Shown here in pieces: positions 8,216-18,719 of a stretch of 27,620 nt of DNA. The notes below the pieces were generated by a model, which searched no databases, was not told where the DNA came from, and worked only from the letters and a program-made list of their open reading frames with translations. A program made the position numbers and the translations under genes. Source of the DNA: a virus; IMG/VR virus record IMGVR_UViG_3300025132_000219, positions 1-27,620 of that record, one strand, 5' to 3'. Position 1 is the first letter of the stretch. The number at the start of each line of letters is the position of its first letter.

Positions 8216-11200
8216 CTAATTTGTAGCCGCACTTACACAAGCATCGTATTGTTGTTGGTGAGTTGGGAACAATGTTAAACCAGCATTAACAAATCCAGCT
8301 AACTGGGCACATGTGTAAACAAAACTTTCACCCCTTGCATCATATACACTTTGAGCCGCAGCTAATGCTTGACCCGTAAGGTTTGTTGCCTGATTCTGGG
8401 GTGCTGCCATATTACCTCCACCAGTACCTCCACCAGTATTGGTAACAGGACCGACATTTGTAGTAGTTGCACCTTGTGGCACAGTGACTGATGTTGATGA
8501 AGTTTCAGCAGGTTGGCCAAGACTAACTTCAGTTCCTAGTTTTACTAATTCTATAAGCGAAAAGAAATCGTATGGCCAATTATATGTATTTCTTGGAATT
8601 TCGAATGCGGAAGCTCCCGTGACGGGACCTCCACCGCCACCAGCAGCATTATTAGCTGAAGCCGCTGATGTCTGTTGTCCAAGTATTGTATCATAATAGC
8701 TTGTTTTAGCTCTTTGTTTTGCTTTGAATACCATCCAGCGTATTCTATGAGGCAATGGAGTTCCCGGCGACCCATTGTCTATAGTTATTGTCTGTCCATT
8801 TTGTGTTAGTACTGCACCACCACCGAGAAGTTCTTTTGCTAACAATTTATGAGATATGGTAACAGAAGATTTTTCTGCTTTAGTTGAAACCTTTGGATAC
8901 AAACCTTGCCATATATTCGCCAAATCGCGTTTATCCAATGTATGTGTGAAAGGAAATATATACATTGCAAAAGGTTCGATTTCTGGTGTTATAATAAAGT
9001 CCATACTCGGCGGTAAAACAAAATCTAACATATTAGCAACCATTTTAAAAACTGATTGTCCAACCAAATCTTGCTGTCCACTTAAAGCATTATTAATATC
9101 TTCTCTCGGTATGTGAAAATATTTTCTTTCACCCTGCTCTTCAATATAAGGAACCGCCACAACCGCTTCTTTAATTTCTTTACTATCAGCAATTTCTCCC
9201 AATCTAGATTCTGAATTAGCAAAACCTAAGTGCTCTTTTAGCGGTAAAACATTTGTTGTTGTTTTTCCCAATATATTGGTAATCCAATCTTCATCAAGGT
9301 CTGTAATTTGCATAAATACTCCCTTTGATGGGTTTGGCTCAAGGCGTCCGTATTGGTGCCACATGCCTCTTGGGGCCGAAGCTGATCCGTTGGTTGGTAA
9401 AGTAACTGAGCTTTTTGCTTGAAGTCTATTAAAGTTCAACATTGGGCACTCCCATTTGGATTGGATAACCCATCGAGCAGTCTCCTCAGTTAAATCTCCC
9501 GGTGTATCTCTTTTAAAATTAAACAAATTAACAGATGCACTTAATTGTAAGGCATTAACATTGTAAAGAAAATTTTCTCCATATGCAAAGCCGTTTGGTT
9601 TAGTATTGTCTGAGCGGCCAAATATATCTTCTCCTGTGCCTGTATCTTTGTGAACATATCTATAATATTTTACTTTTGATTGTTGTATAATTTGCGGAAT
9701 TGTGTATGCTGCACTGGCGGTCGGTGTAAAGGTTATATCAGCCCAAGCTTGCCCATGATAATATGGCGGTGTAAAAGGATAGTTTTCTCCATTTAAAGGT
9801 CTGTTTCCTCTTATAATACCAGCACCTAAAGCCATGGGTGTAACTCCAACACTATAAGATAATTCATTTACACTAATGCCCACAGGCGGCCCAAAAGCAG
9901 TTGGACGAGAATACATCGTAAAGTTTTCAGTATTTGCATCAGCATATTGAGGGGCCAGGAAAGGTTTAGTAGTATTACTACCTGATACTTGCGGAACAAC
10001 AGAATCTGATGATTTGAACATTTTAACACGCATAGAGTATTCTTTATTTGCTTCAAATAAAGGTATCTCGTTTGAAGGTTTAGAAACAAATGAAGTATAT
10101 TTTTTATTCTTTAGGAAAAAATCTGCTGTTTCAGCTAAAAAGTTATTAATCATTAAAGTGTAGTTTGTTTGTCCTGAGTTTATTGCTATTTTTGCAGAAG
10201 AAGAATGATTAGAAAAATTAGATGGCTCATTACAATGAGTTAAACCTAGTTGATCTGGGTTTAATAATGTCTCAAAACTTACTCTATTATCAAAAACCAC
10301 TCCATCTTTTTCATTATCGAGCATTTTGAATTTGCCAATGCCGCCATTAGACCCACTAAAGGCTAAAAAATAATTTGAATTAGTGTCTTTGAAAACTCTG
10401 GAATTTGATTTTCCTGATTCTTCTAAGGTTTTTGTTATAATAGGATAATCTACAGCAACACCTGATTTTATGGAATTGAACAAAATACCGGGTGCCATAA
10501 GAGGAGTTAGTACATTTTGCATCGCTACATGCGGTCTATCACTATTAGAACCTATCCAGCCATTGGAAAAAGAGCTAGAAAAACCTATTGAACTACTGTA
10601 GTCATTAAAGAATTGTTGTGCCATTTGAACTGTTCTTTGTTGAGGGTAAAAGCCCTCATATGGAGCAAGTTTTTTTATAATCTCACATGTCATTTTTAAT
10701 TCTACTGGTTCTCCCATTTCTTCATGATCATTGAGAACAACCCTAAAATATTTCATGAAATCAGAATTTGAATAAGTTTCATAAAAATTTTGTTCATTTG
10801 AACCAGTTCTATTTAATAAACCACCTGTTAATTCAAAAACATTTAAATTTTCTTCAATTACAGAATTATTTCTATAGAATTCAACATGATTTGATATCTT
10901 AAACTCAGGCACGATTCCATATTCTTTTGCAAATTGCCTTGGACCTTGAATATAATCTTCATAAGTATTGTAGAAAGGTTTTAATCCAGATTGAGATGCA
11001 GCTTCCCACTTTGCTTCTCCACTTGGTAAATCTCTATTTGTAAGATTTCCAAAAGAAGAGCCGTAACTAATACCTTCAATGGGCATTCCATTAACATTTC
11101 TGCAAGAATCTTTATGTGTTAAAAAATGTTTTCTATTATATATTGGTGCCGCTCTTATAATACTATTAAGTGCCGATGAACTTAGACTTGCCTCTCTGTG

Positions 11201-12277
11201 CATATTGTGGTCAGCAAAAGAATATTGATTTTGTAAGATACCTTGATCAGTGAAGCCACTGTAAGTTGTAGTGCTATGGTTAGCGACAAGTCCATAATAA
11301 AGAGACCCAGTGGTTGTCCTAACTCCGGTATCAAAGTTTCTTTGAGCATCCATAACCCATACACTTTGTGAAACATTCGAACCAAGACCATTTGAACTTG
11401 CAACATTTGCAGTTCTTTCGCTTCTTAAGTCTTTCCATGGAAATGTAAATGTTGTTCTTTGTCTTCTAAAATTCTTATATGTATAAAGCTCTTGAGGATA
11501 TACAATCTCTTTATATAACACCTTATCAAAAACATCTAATGGAGATTGGTTCGTAAATAAAACACCATTAAGATATCGACTCTTTAAAGCTTCGTAAGGA
11601 TTAGAAATAAATCTTCTAAATCGCTCTGTTTTTTGATTTAGTTCTTGGTTTGTAAATTGATTAATATTATTTGCCATGGGGGCAAATATAGCAATAGCTT
11701 TTAATTGAGTTACGGCTGGATTGTTAGTAAGGGGAACATTTATACCGCCATGTACAACAACAGGGCGAAATTTTGACATAACGGGGAGTTCGGAATATTG
11801 CTTTATTGAGCCATATCTAGCCATTTGAGTTATTGTTCTGTTATTTCTAGTAAAAGTAAACTGACCACCGGGTTCTTCTATAATTGTTATAACATTGTTT
11901 TGTTTTTGTTTTCGGGTCAACGGATTTTCACTGACTCTTGTCTGCTTCCACATTGGATACCCATAAGGACCATTTCTATGAAGCATCAGGGCGGGAAAAA
12001 ATGATGCTGTTGTTGGTAATTGATGAGAAAAACGAAAATTTTTAAATACAAAACCCGTATAAAGTGGCAAAACAGTTGAATTGGTCCCAAAAGCCAAATC
12101 AATACCAAAATGATTTAAATACACTTGTAAATTAACACGCCCAATATTAGTAAGTTTAGTTTCTCGACCTTCATAACTTAAAGCAGTGTACACAGCATTT
12201 TGATTTTCTGGGTCCCATCCAGTGGGTTCATATATAAATGTATTTAATCCAACATAATCTTGATAATATTTAGCCAT
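8216..12277 (-). CDS. Giant probable virion protein, unrecognised (1353 aa)
   Basis: I choose the ATG at 12277 (MAKYYQDYVGLNTF), one base after the upstream stop, with GGAG 6 bases before it (12284-12287). An in-frame start at 12346 would overlap the preceding gene by 68 bases and lacks support. No named domain is recognised. It is rich in Asn, Ser, Phe and Tyr across most of its length, which fits a large beta-rich structural protein. A well-formed segment near residues 1087-1130 reads LPPSMDFIITPEIEPFAMYIF, then DLANIWQGLYP. I recall similar text from metagenomic phage proteins, without a function. Glycine-rich linkers lie near 1213 (GGGGGP) and 1280 (GGGTGGGN), ahead of a small C-terminal segment with two cysteines. 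Because it directly follows the LamG protein, the two may form one assembly; this is inference. Confidence 0.8.
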   Translation of the reverse strand: MAKYYQDYVGLNTFIYEPTGWDPENQNAVYTALSYEGRETKLTNIGRVNLQVYLNHFGIDLAFGTNSTVLPLYTGFVFKNFRFSHQLPTTASFFPALMLHRNGPYGYPMWKQTRVSENPLTRKQKQNNVITIIEEPGGQFTFTRNNRTITQMARYGSIKQYSELPVMSKFRPVVVHGGINVPLTNNPAVTQLKAIAIFAPMANNINQFTNQELNQKTERFRRFISNPYEALKSRYLNGVLFTNQSPLDVFDKVLYKEIVYPQELYTYKNFRRQRTTFTFPWKDLRSERTANVASSNGLGSNVSQSVWVMDAQRNFDTGVRTTTGSLYYGLVANHSTTTYSGFTDQGILQNQYSFADHNMHREASLSSSALNSIIRAAPIYNRKHFLTHKDSCRNVNGMPIEGISYGSSFGNLTNRDLPSGEAKWEAASQSGLKPFYNTYEDYIQGPRQFAKEYGIVPEFKISNHVEFYRNNSVIEENLNVFELTGGLLNRTGSNEQNFYETYSNSDFMKYFRVVLNDHEEMGEPVELKMTCEIIKKLAPYEGFYPQQRTVQMAQQFFNDYSSSIGFSSSFSNGWIGSNSDRPHVAMQNVLTPLMAPGILFNSIKSGVAVDYPIITKTLEESGKSNSRVFKDTNSNYFLAFSGSNGGIGKFKMLDNEKDGVVFDNRVSFETLLNPDQLGLTHCNEPSNFSNHSSSAKIAINSGQTNYTLMINNFLAETADFFLKNKKYTSFVSKPSNEIPLFEANKEYSMRVKMFKSSDSVVPQVSGSNTTKPFLAPQYADANTENFTMYSRPTAFGPPVGISVNELSYSVGVTPMALGAGIIRGNRPLNGENYPFTPPYYHGQAWADITFTPTASAAYTIPQIIQQSKVKYYRYVHKDTGTGEDIFGRSDNTKPNGFAYGENFLYNVNALQLSASVNLFNFKRDTPGDLTEETARWVIQSKWECPMLNFNRLQAKSSVTLPTNGSASAPRGMWHQYGRLEPNPSKGVFMQITDLDEDWITNILGKTTTNVLPLKEHLGFANSESRLGEIADSKEIKEAVVAVPYIEEQGERKYFHIPREDINNALSGQQDLVGQSVFKMVANMLDFVLPPSMDFIITPEIEPFAMYIFPFTHTLDKRDLANIWQGLYPKVSTKAEKSSVTISHKLLAKELLGGGAVLTQNGQTITIDNGSPGTPLPHRIRWMVFKAKQRAKTSYYDTILGQQTSAASANNAAGGGGGPVTGASAFEIPRNTYNWPYDFFSLIELVKLGTEVSLGQPAETSSTSVTVPQGATTTNVGPVTNTGGGTGGGNMAAPQNQATNLTGQALAAAQSVYDARGESFVYTCAQLAGFVNAGLTLFPTHQQQYDACVSAATN

Positions 12278-12278
12278 T

Positions 12279-15200
12279 CTATACTCCGAAAATTTCTGAT
12301 GCTGATGGGAAATGTATTGCTGGCACTTCAAAGCCAGAATCACCATTAATAATTACTGATGAACTTAAAATTCCATCGCGTGGGGCATAACCATAAATTC
12401 TTTGCTTACCGCTTGTAACTGAATAATTATTTCCTAAAGAAGAAGTTATCCAGTTATATTGATAATCTGATTGGGGTATTAGAGAAGTTATATATCCATT
12501 GTCAAAACTTGATGAAAAAACAGGAGCCAATACTGTTGATAAACCTGTTGGCTGTTTTCTACCGTTTCTCTGTTCCTTGTGGAAATTTGGAATTGTTACA
12601 TAGCTAGCAGCAGTTATACTACCATGTTGTGAATCATAACCAAACTTACCCGTATGTCTTCTTAATAATGTTTGCAACCCCTCTCGTCTATTTATTTGAC
12701 TATTTGCACACATTGTACCGACTTCGCCGCTTCCTGATGAGCGAACTGTATAGTTTCTATAATTAATATGATTATATGCCGAATATTCTCTTGCATAAAC
12801 ATCAAGATATCCTAAAGAATTTATTTCAACACCACCGGGAGCAGAAAAACGAGAGGTAATAATTGTATTTGTGGCAGATCCTGTGATGATTGCATTGACA
12901 ATATCGTTTGCTTCAACAAAATTAACACCACCTGCTAAATTATTGAAATTAAAGAATGTCTGGAATGTTGGTGTTGATCCCGTTATAATTCCATTAAATT
13001 GTGTTCCAAATTGAGATGCAGTTAATGAAACAATGATTTGAGATTTTGTAACAGCAGGGCTCTTTAAAAATCTAATATTACCTTCAGCATTGATTGATGC
13101 AGTTACACTTTGTGTATCATATTTTACATCTAAAAATTTATTACCATCTACAAATTGATGCCCAATCACATTATAATCAGGATTAGTCAAACTACTAGTT
13201 AAAGGAAGATATCCTTGCAAGTTGCCTGTTGGTGCTACCTGTGTTGTTAAATAATCTACAAACACATGTCCACCATAAAGATCATTAACTTGAGCTTGGC
13301 TAAGAACAGTATTCCAAACACCAACATTGCACAAGCCGCCTTTGTGTTCAGCAGTGTTAGTTCTAAGATTACTTTGGTTATAAAGAAAATATTTTGTTGT
13401 CATCGGATTCATAGTGAAGCCAGTACCCATGGTGGTGTTACCGGCTCTAGTAGTGGAAACGTTTACACCATTTAAATACATTTTAACATCGTTGCTTGCT
13501 GTACCGGCATAGGATGCACCGGAATTATGGGTAATGACAAGATGAAACCATTGATCAAGATATGGTGTCATAACGGGGCCGACCCATTCAATATATTTTT
13601 TAGCACCAGAATCTACATAATTGTTGTAAAGTTTTAAATTTCTTGTACCTGAGTTATATTTTATTTGTCTTGAATGATCAAGACCTGCTGATGAGCTTTG
13701 ACTGTAAACAACACCAGTTGACATGTTTGATTGAGAAATATACAACCAACCAGCCCAAGTAAACGGATTGTTGTGAGCCCAAGTTGATCTATATGTTCCT
13801 GACATAAAAACACGATGATTGACACCGGAATTTGGAAAAGCAACCAAGAAAGTCGCTGGTTTTACTGTAGAGGAAACATAAGTAGTTGCCGTTGTCATAG
13901 ACGAACTTGTTTGTATGTGAGCTTGCAAATTGTCCATAAAATCAGAATCACTTGATCCAGTCAAAACAGTTGAATGACCAGCAGTAGGTGTTTCAATAAC
14001 ATAGCCTCTTTGGTTGCTTGATGTAATTTGAAGCTTTGCGCCTTTGGAAATATGATTAATTCCATAAACTGTGAACGAGCCACTTGCTTTTACACCAGTA
14101 ACGCCGGTGATATCTGGCTGTCTGTTGTTGTTATGAGCCCCAAAAATATTCCCTGCTGCACCTGTGGTTTGGGCAATTAAAGACATGGGGTGTGTAGTGA
14201 GAGGCAATGCCTGACCAACTTGTGTTGGAAGATAAAGTGATTGATCTGGGTTGTCTCTTAGAAAAATATTATTTTCTAGTTTACCGAAACTTTCAACAAT
14301 TTCATGATTTTCAGTAAAGTTCCCATGCGAAAAGAAAGGACTACTGCTTGTCACGGTTCTAATATTTTTAATATTAACTGGTCGCTTGGCTCTTTCTTCT
14401 CGATATAAAGTAGCAGCCTTTCTTGCAGGGTCAGGATAAGGACCACCATAATCGGCTCCAACAAAGCCAAACGCACCATCACCGCTGAACCATTCACTAA
14501 ACATAATTTGCCATGCTTCTTCGCGAGTGTATTCGTTATGAAGTCCATTAAGGGGTGCAAGTCCCGTGTCATCATCTCTTCTCGATGCATCATAAAAATT
14601 TAAATCAACATGTCTATGTTGGTGGCCGCCAACCCAGTTTTGAGTAAATGTGCCCTGCATTGGAACTTCATTTGTAAAATCTGTTGTGTCAGAGTGTATA
14701 TTTGTTATAACGGCTCCGCTGTTAAAGTGTTTTACAACAATGGAGTTATATCCTGTTTTAACGGCACCTGTGACAACATTGACAGGCATTTTTTCAGATC
14801 CAAAGGTATAAAAATATGAATCTACATCATCAACTGATTTTGAAGGATGTACAATTCCTTCTGCGAATTTACCTACAAAACCCTCTACATGTACTCGTTT
14901 CTTTAAATTTGGATCCAATACATCATCGCATCTTTTCTGTTTTATCACACCCTTTCCGGTTCCTTGGCCAACCAAAAAAGTATTTTGAGGTACACCACCG
15001 GAAACATTACCCGCTCGTTGTACAAAATTGTGTATTATATCTCTATCTTTATTACTTGGATAGTTAATTCCACCACCAATTGAGTGTTTTAAGAGTTTTT
15101 CTAATTTATAAGGCTTACTGAGAGTTCTAAAAATATATGTTGAACCCTCATATGTTGGTCCTCCAAATTTATATAACTTAGGAATGGGAACATCATCATG

Positions 15201-18200
15201 TTTGTTAATACTTTTCCTTAATGTTTCTCTATTGGCTATATCAGTTCTTTCTTTTCTATCTTTTTGCCACAAGCAATTATCATTATGATCACCAACAACC
15301 GGAGCGTGACCATGCTTCCAATCATAATTCATCTCAGCATGGCCTCTAATAGCAGCCTCTGGAATGTCTGGTTCTATTAGAAGAGGGAATTTATTTTGAT
15401 ATTTGTTTCTCTCTAAAATGTGGCTATCTATAACAGTGGAGATGCCACCAGAAAAACGAGAACTAATCGGAAATAAATCTTCAACAATTCGTGATATTGC
15501 TGTGTCTATCCATTTAAAATATTCTGAAAATCTATCAAAATCTAAATCACCCGTCACTCTTTCAAAAAACAACCTTCGAAGGTTATTTAAATCCTTATAT
15601 TCCATTCTGTATTTGTCTACAGGTTTGCCCATTAAATTGCTAAACTCCGCAACAGAGGAAAACATATTTAACATTTCTTCAGAAATTACCTGATACATGC
15701 TTTTTTCAAGAGTGTAAAAATTATCTGATACATCTTCATCTCTTATAAAAAATTTCTGTTCTTCTCCTTTAATAATAATATTTGGAGAAGTTACAGATAT
15801 TTCTGGTAGTTCTTTCTTTTGAGAATAAATGTTTTTATTTTTTACAAACGAAGTTTTGGAAGCTCCAAATTTATCTCCAACACCTTTATGTTCTCGACGA
15901 ACAATATTATCAATCCAACCATACTTTGTATCGGTTGAACCACTTGACATATCCTCAACAATATATTTTCCCGATGCATCGGATCCAGTTACTGTATCAA
16001 AGTTCCAATTGATCGCTATCAAGTCACTACTTGGAATATCTGTCGATAAATTAAATGGAAATGCTGTGGCAAGACGATTACTTTCTTTTAATCCATAGTT
16101 TGAAGGATCAAGGTTATGTTGTCTTATAATTGTTTTGTCTAAATAATCCTCATACAGCCTAAAAGCACCCATCTGTATATCAGAATTTTGAATCAGTGCT
16201 CCTGTGAAGTTAGTATAATGGGCACCAACGAAGAAACGTTTTGCATTAGAAAGGTAACTTGAACCACTACTATAATTTAAACTAGCAGTTAGAGTAAATT
16301 CATTTGCGATAGTATCAAATGCATGTGTAACACCATAAAATTCTAATGCATAAGTTGGATTTGATGAAGAGACAACATTTCCAACCAGACCATACTTATC
16401 TGGTCTTACACTAACAGCCAAATTCCATCTTTGATTATCATAAATCTCAGGTATAAGACTTGTTGATAAATTTATTGTACCATCTTGATTTTTTAAAACG
16501 AATTTTGCATTTTTAGAATCTATTTTATCTCGAACCAAGTAAACTTGCAAATTTGCTATATTAGTAGAGAACCATGTATAATCGGCTGCACTAGAGGAGT
16601 TTGCTTGATGAAAGCCATATATCGAAGATGATAAAAATGGTGTTGAAAAATACCCTTCTTCATGAGCTTCTATTTTATATGGAATAACAATATCTGCTTC
16701 CGCTGTAAAAGCCGAGTATTTTTCTAACTTTTGAATACCAGAACCAGATATAAAACTTTGCGAGTTGTTGGCTGATGATGTTTGATATACCGTTGAAGCA
16801 AAATAATTTTGATCATTGAAATTAATATATTTCGTATTTAATGTGGTTTGTTTTGTTTTGTCAGAAAAGTAGTGAGTACCACCGTCTGTATATACATTTA
16901 ATTTTACAAGCTCATCATCAAAGCCAAAGCATCTTAGCAAATTTCTTACAGACCTTTCTGTTCCTTTGGATTTATAAATAAATTCTAAATTATTATAGAT
17001 ATTTGTATAAATTAAGTTCTTTACTTCTTGTATATTTTTTTCATAAAGAGTCTTATTTGCATCTCTGTCTCCATATTTTTCTAATATGGTAGAATCCACA
17101 AACAAATTATTAACAGTAATGCCTTTTTCTGATAATAATCTATCGGCAAATGGAAGTGCTTTTTTATTTGTTTCAACATACCTTTTGTTTTTTAATTTTG
17201 GCAGTTCATTAATTTGTGCATGTAAAGTATCAAAATAATTTGACATAATTTGAAACAAATATTTAACATTGCTGTTACTCTCTTCATCTTCTTCTCTAAT
17301 CCATTGTGGCAAAGTGTTCAGCAACATGCTACCGTTTTCTTCATCCCAATCAGAACCAGAATTTTGCATTTCAGTCAGCAAACTAATAACATTAGGATGT
17401 GTACTGTAGATAATTGGATCAGCGACTTCAGAGGAAACCAGTTCAGATTCAGTAAAAGCAGAATTGGTTGAACGTGCACCAGAAGAATACCCAGTCCAAG
17501 AACCGTTAGCAATTCGACCAGAATAATCCAGAACAACAGAATCTGTTGCTGATGTCCCGACTACACCTTCGTTAAATTTATAATAAACACCGAGCTTAAC
17601 ATTAGCATCGTCTGAGTTGGTTCCTCCACCGATGCCGCGATACCAATTATTATAAATCTCTTCTGAGGTTCTCCGAGTTTTCCAAAAACGGAAATCATCA
17701 AGAGAAGCAGAAAGCTTACCAGCAGCAGTTAAAGTGGTTCCATGAAATACATTACCAGATGGAGCAGTTTGAAGTGCACCTATATATCCATTTACAAGTC
17801 CATTAAAATCTCCAAAACCTTTTGTTCCAAGTGTTTTCTTCGAATTCAAATTACCGTTTTTATAAAATCTTGAAGTAATACCATTAGAAGCAGAAACCAA
17901 AGATAAGGCATAATGTGACCAACTAGAAAGTGAGGCAACCGTTACATCTGTTGTGCTAACAACTTGCTCAAATACCCCCGTAGAGCCCGATTGGAGGGTA
18001 ACTCTGAATACTTGATTGGCACCGGCACCAGCGGTTGGTGACCCTGTAATATTGAGAGTCAAACGTCCATAGTCTGCTGAAGAAGAAAGTTTGCCATTCC
18101 ATAAGTCAAGAATTACTTCTTTACCAGTTTTAGAGTGATTAAAACCTGCCTTCTTAAGCCAAAATTCAATTGTTACACCTTCAGATCCATTAATATCATA

Positions 18201-18719
18201 AGTGATTGTTCTGTTTTTTGCAGAATCATAAATGACTGATTTATCAAATGTTTCTCGTAATGGCTTACCTTCCATCCCGACAGAAGCAGTATGCATCCCA
18301 CCGCGAGAATAAATATATTCATAATCTGTGGAGGAGTTTGGTAAACCATACCCTTGTGTTATAGAAGCAGCGGTTCCCCACCCTCCATGTGAAAAATTTA
18401 TATAACCAGTTGATTTTGGATATTTATTATCAAAAACCCACTTATCAAGATAAGAGGAAGATAATTCAAAAAGTATTTTCTCTCTTTCGGAACCATCATA
18501 TGGATAATCTCCATATATTCTCTCTATTGTTTGAGTATAATATTCATAAGCAGAGCCATATTTTGCAAAATTAGAAGCAGTTGCAAAATCAACACTTGGC
18601 TGAAATGTGTCTAATTTTTCTTTTTTAGTTTTTATAAACTCAAATGATTCAACATCGGAGCTACCACTTGTTGCATTTTCAAAAGTTGTTATTTTTGTAA
18701 ATAAATCTTTAATACTCAT
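12279..18719 (-). CDS. Giant baseplate-type protein with three LamG/ConA-like regions (2146 aa)
   Basis: The longest complete gene in the window; its ATG overlaps the upstream stop by 11 bases. Three regions look like concanavalin/laminin-G lectin folds. Residues ~150-362 have VTIEFWLKK and end SASLDDFRFWKTRRTSEEI. Residues ~655-875 have NQRWNLAVSV and end MGAFRLYEDYLDKTIIRQHN. Residues ~1635-1815 have PFTWAGWLYISQS, WFHLVITHNSG, VKMYLNGVNVS and GVWNTVLSQAQVNDLYGG. Between the first two, near 575-600, a helical KSKGTERSVRNLLRCFGF resembles the KGT motif of P2 gpI / gp7-type wedge proteins. A helix-rich part lies at ~1005-1115. The C-terminus contains IPQSDYQYNWITSSL, which I recall from metagenomic LamG phage proteins. 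Inference: a peripheral wedge protein with built-in glycan-binding modules. LamG folds in phages may also be purely structural. Confidence 0.8.
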   Translation of the reverse strand: MSIKDLFTKITTFENATSGSSDVESFEFIKTKKEKLDTFQPSVDFATASNFAKYGSAYEYYTQTIERIYGDYPYDGSEREKILFELSSSYLDKWVFDNKYPKSTGYINFSHGGWGTAASITQGYGLPNSSTDYEYIYSRGGMHTASVGMEGKPLRETFDKSVIYDSAKNRTITYDINGSEGVTIEFWLKKAGFNHSKTGKEVILDLWNGKLSSSADYGRLTLNITGSPTAGAGANQVFRVTLQSGSTGVFEQVVSTTDVTVASLSSWSHYALSLVSASNGITSRFYKNGNLNSKKTLGTKGFGDFNGLVNGYIGALQTAPSGNVFHGTTLTAAGKLSASLDDFRFWKTRRTSEEIYNNWYRGIGGGTNSDDANVKLGVYYKFNEGVVGTSATDSVVLDYSGRIANGSWTGYSSGARSTNSAFTESELVSSEVADPIIYSTHPNVISLLTEMQNSGSDWDEENGSMLLNTLPQWIREEDEESNSNVKYLFQIMSNYFDTLHAQINELPKLKNKRYVETNKKALPFADRLLSEKGITVNNLFVDSTILEKYGDRDANKTLYEKNIQEVKNLIYTNIYNNLEFIYKSKGTERSVRNLLRCFGFDDELVKLNVYTDGGTHYFSDKTKQTTLNTKYINFNDQNYFASTVYQTSSANNSQSFISGSGIQKLEKYSAFTAEADIVIPYKIEAHEEGYFSTPFLSSSIYGFHQANSSSAADYTWFSTNIANLQVYLVRDKIDSKNAKFVLKNQDGTINLSTSLIPEIYDNQRWNLAVSVRPDKYGLVGNVVSSSNPTYALEFYGVTHAFDTIANEFTLTASLNYSSGSSYLSNAKRFFVGAHYTNFTGALIQNSDIQMGAFRLYEDYLDKTIIRQHNLDPSNYGLKESNRLATAFPFNLSTDIPSSDLIAINWNFDTVTGSDASGKYIVEDMSSGSTDTKYGWIDNIVRREHKGVGDKFGASKTSFVKNKNIYSQKKELPEISVTSPNIIIKGEEQKFFIRDEDVSDNFYTLEKSMYQVISEEMLNMFSSVAEFSNLMGKPVDKYRMEYKDLNNLRRLFFERVTGDLDFDRFSEYFKWIDTAISRIVEDLFPISSRFSGGISTVIDSHILERNKYQNKFPLLIEPDIPEAAIRGHAEMNYDWKHGHAPVVGDHNDNCLWQKDRKERTDIANRETLRKSINKHDDVPIPKLYKFGGPTYEGSTYIFRTLSKPYKLEKLLKHSIGGGINYPSNKDRDIIHNFVQRAGNVSGGVPQNTFLVGQGTGKGVIKQKRCDDVLDPNLKKRVHVEGFVGKFAEGIVHPSKSVDDVDSYFYTFGSEKMPVNVVTGAVKTGYNSIVVKHFNSGAVITNIHSDTTDFTNEVPMQGTFTQNWVGGHQHRHVDLNFYDASRRDDDTGLAPLNGLHNEYTREEAWQIMFSEWFSGDGAFGFVGADYGGPYPDPARKAATLYREERAKRPVNIKNIRTVTSSSPFFSHGNFTENHEIVESFGKLENNIFLRDNPDQSLYLPTQVGQALPLTTHPMSLIAQTTGAAGNIFGAHNNNRQPDITGVTGVKASGSFTVYGINHISKGAKLQITSSNQRGYVIETPTAGHSTVLTGSSDSDFMDNLQAHIQTSSSMTTATTYVSSTVKPATFLVAFPNSGVNHRVFMSGTYRSTWAHNNPFTWAGWLYISQSNMSTGVVYSQSSSAGLDHSRQIKYNSGTRNLKLYNNYVDSGAKKYIEWVGPVMTPYLDQWFHLVITHNSGASYAGTASNDVKMYLNGVNVSTTRAGNTTMGTGFTMNPMTTKYFLYNQSNLRTNTAEHKGGLCNVGVWNTVLSQAQVNDLYGGHVFVDYLTTQVAPTGNLQGYLPLTSSLTNPDYNVIGHQFVDGNKFLDVKYDTQSVTASINAEGNIRFLKSPAVTKSQIIVSLTASQFGTQFNGIITGSTPTFQTFFNFNNLAGGVNFVEANDIVNAIITGSATNTIITSRFSAPGGVEINSLGYLDVYAREYSAYNHINYRNYTVRSSGSGEVGTMCANSQINRREGLQTLLRRHTGKFGYDSQHGSITAASYVTIPNFHKEQRNGRKQPTGLSTVLAPVFSSSFDNGYITSLIPQSDYQYNWITSSLGNNYSVTSGKQRIYGYAPRDGILSSSVIINGDSGFEVPAIHFPSASEIFGV

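Noticed and set aside
8551-8775. Short minus-strand frames overlapping large genes (8551-8775, 11182-11406, 13661-13843, 22500-22760)
   Set aside because: They are alternative-frame readings of the large genes; their residues mirror shifted codons and no initiation signal is present.
12278-12346. Upstream in-frame start for the 1353-residue gene (MVILALKCQQY...)
   Set aside because: It would overlap the preceding gene by 68 bases; the ATG at 12277 has GGAG at 6 bases and fits the coupled spacing seen elsewhere.
14935-14975. GQGTGKGV in the giant LamG protein as a possible P-loop
   Set aside because: It does not fit GxxxxGK[S/T] and lies in a Ser/Thr-rich structural region without a Walker B or other ATPase motif.
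8216-18719. Diversity-generating retroelement acting on the fibre-like genes
   Set aside because: No reverse transcriptase gene and no template/variable repeat pair was found within the window.
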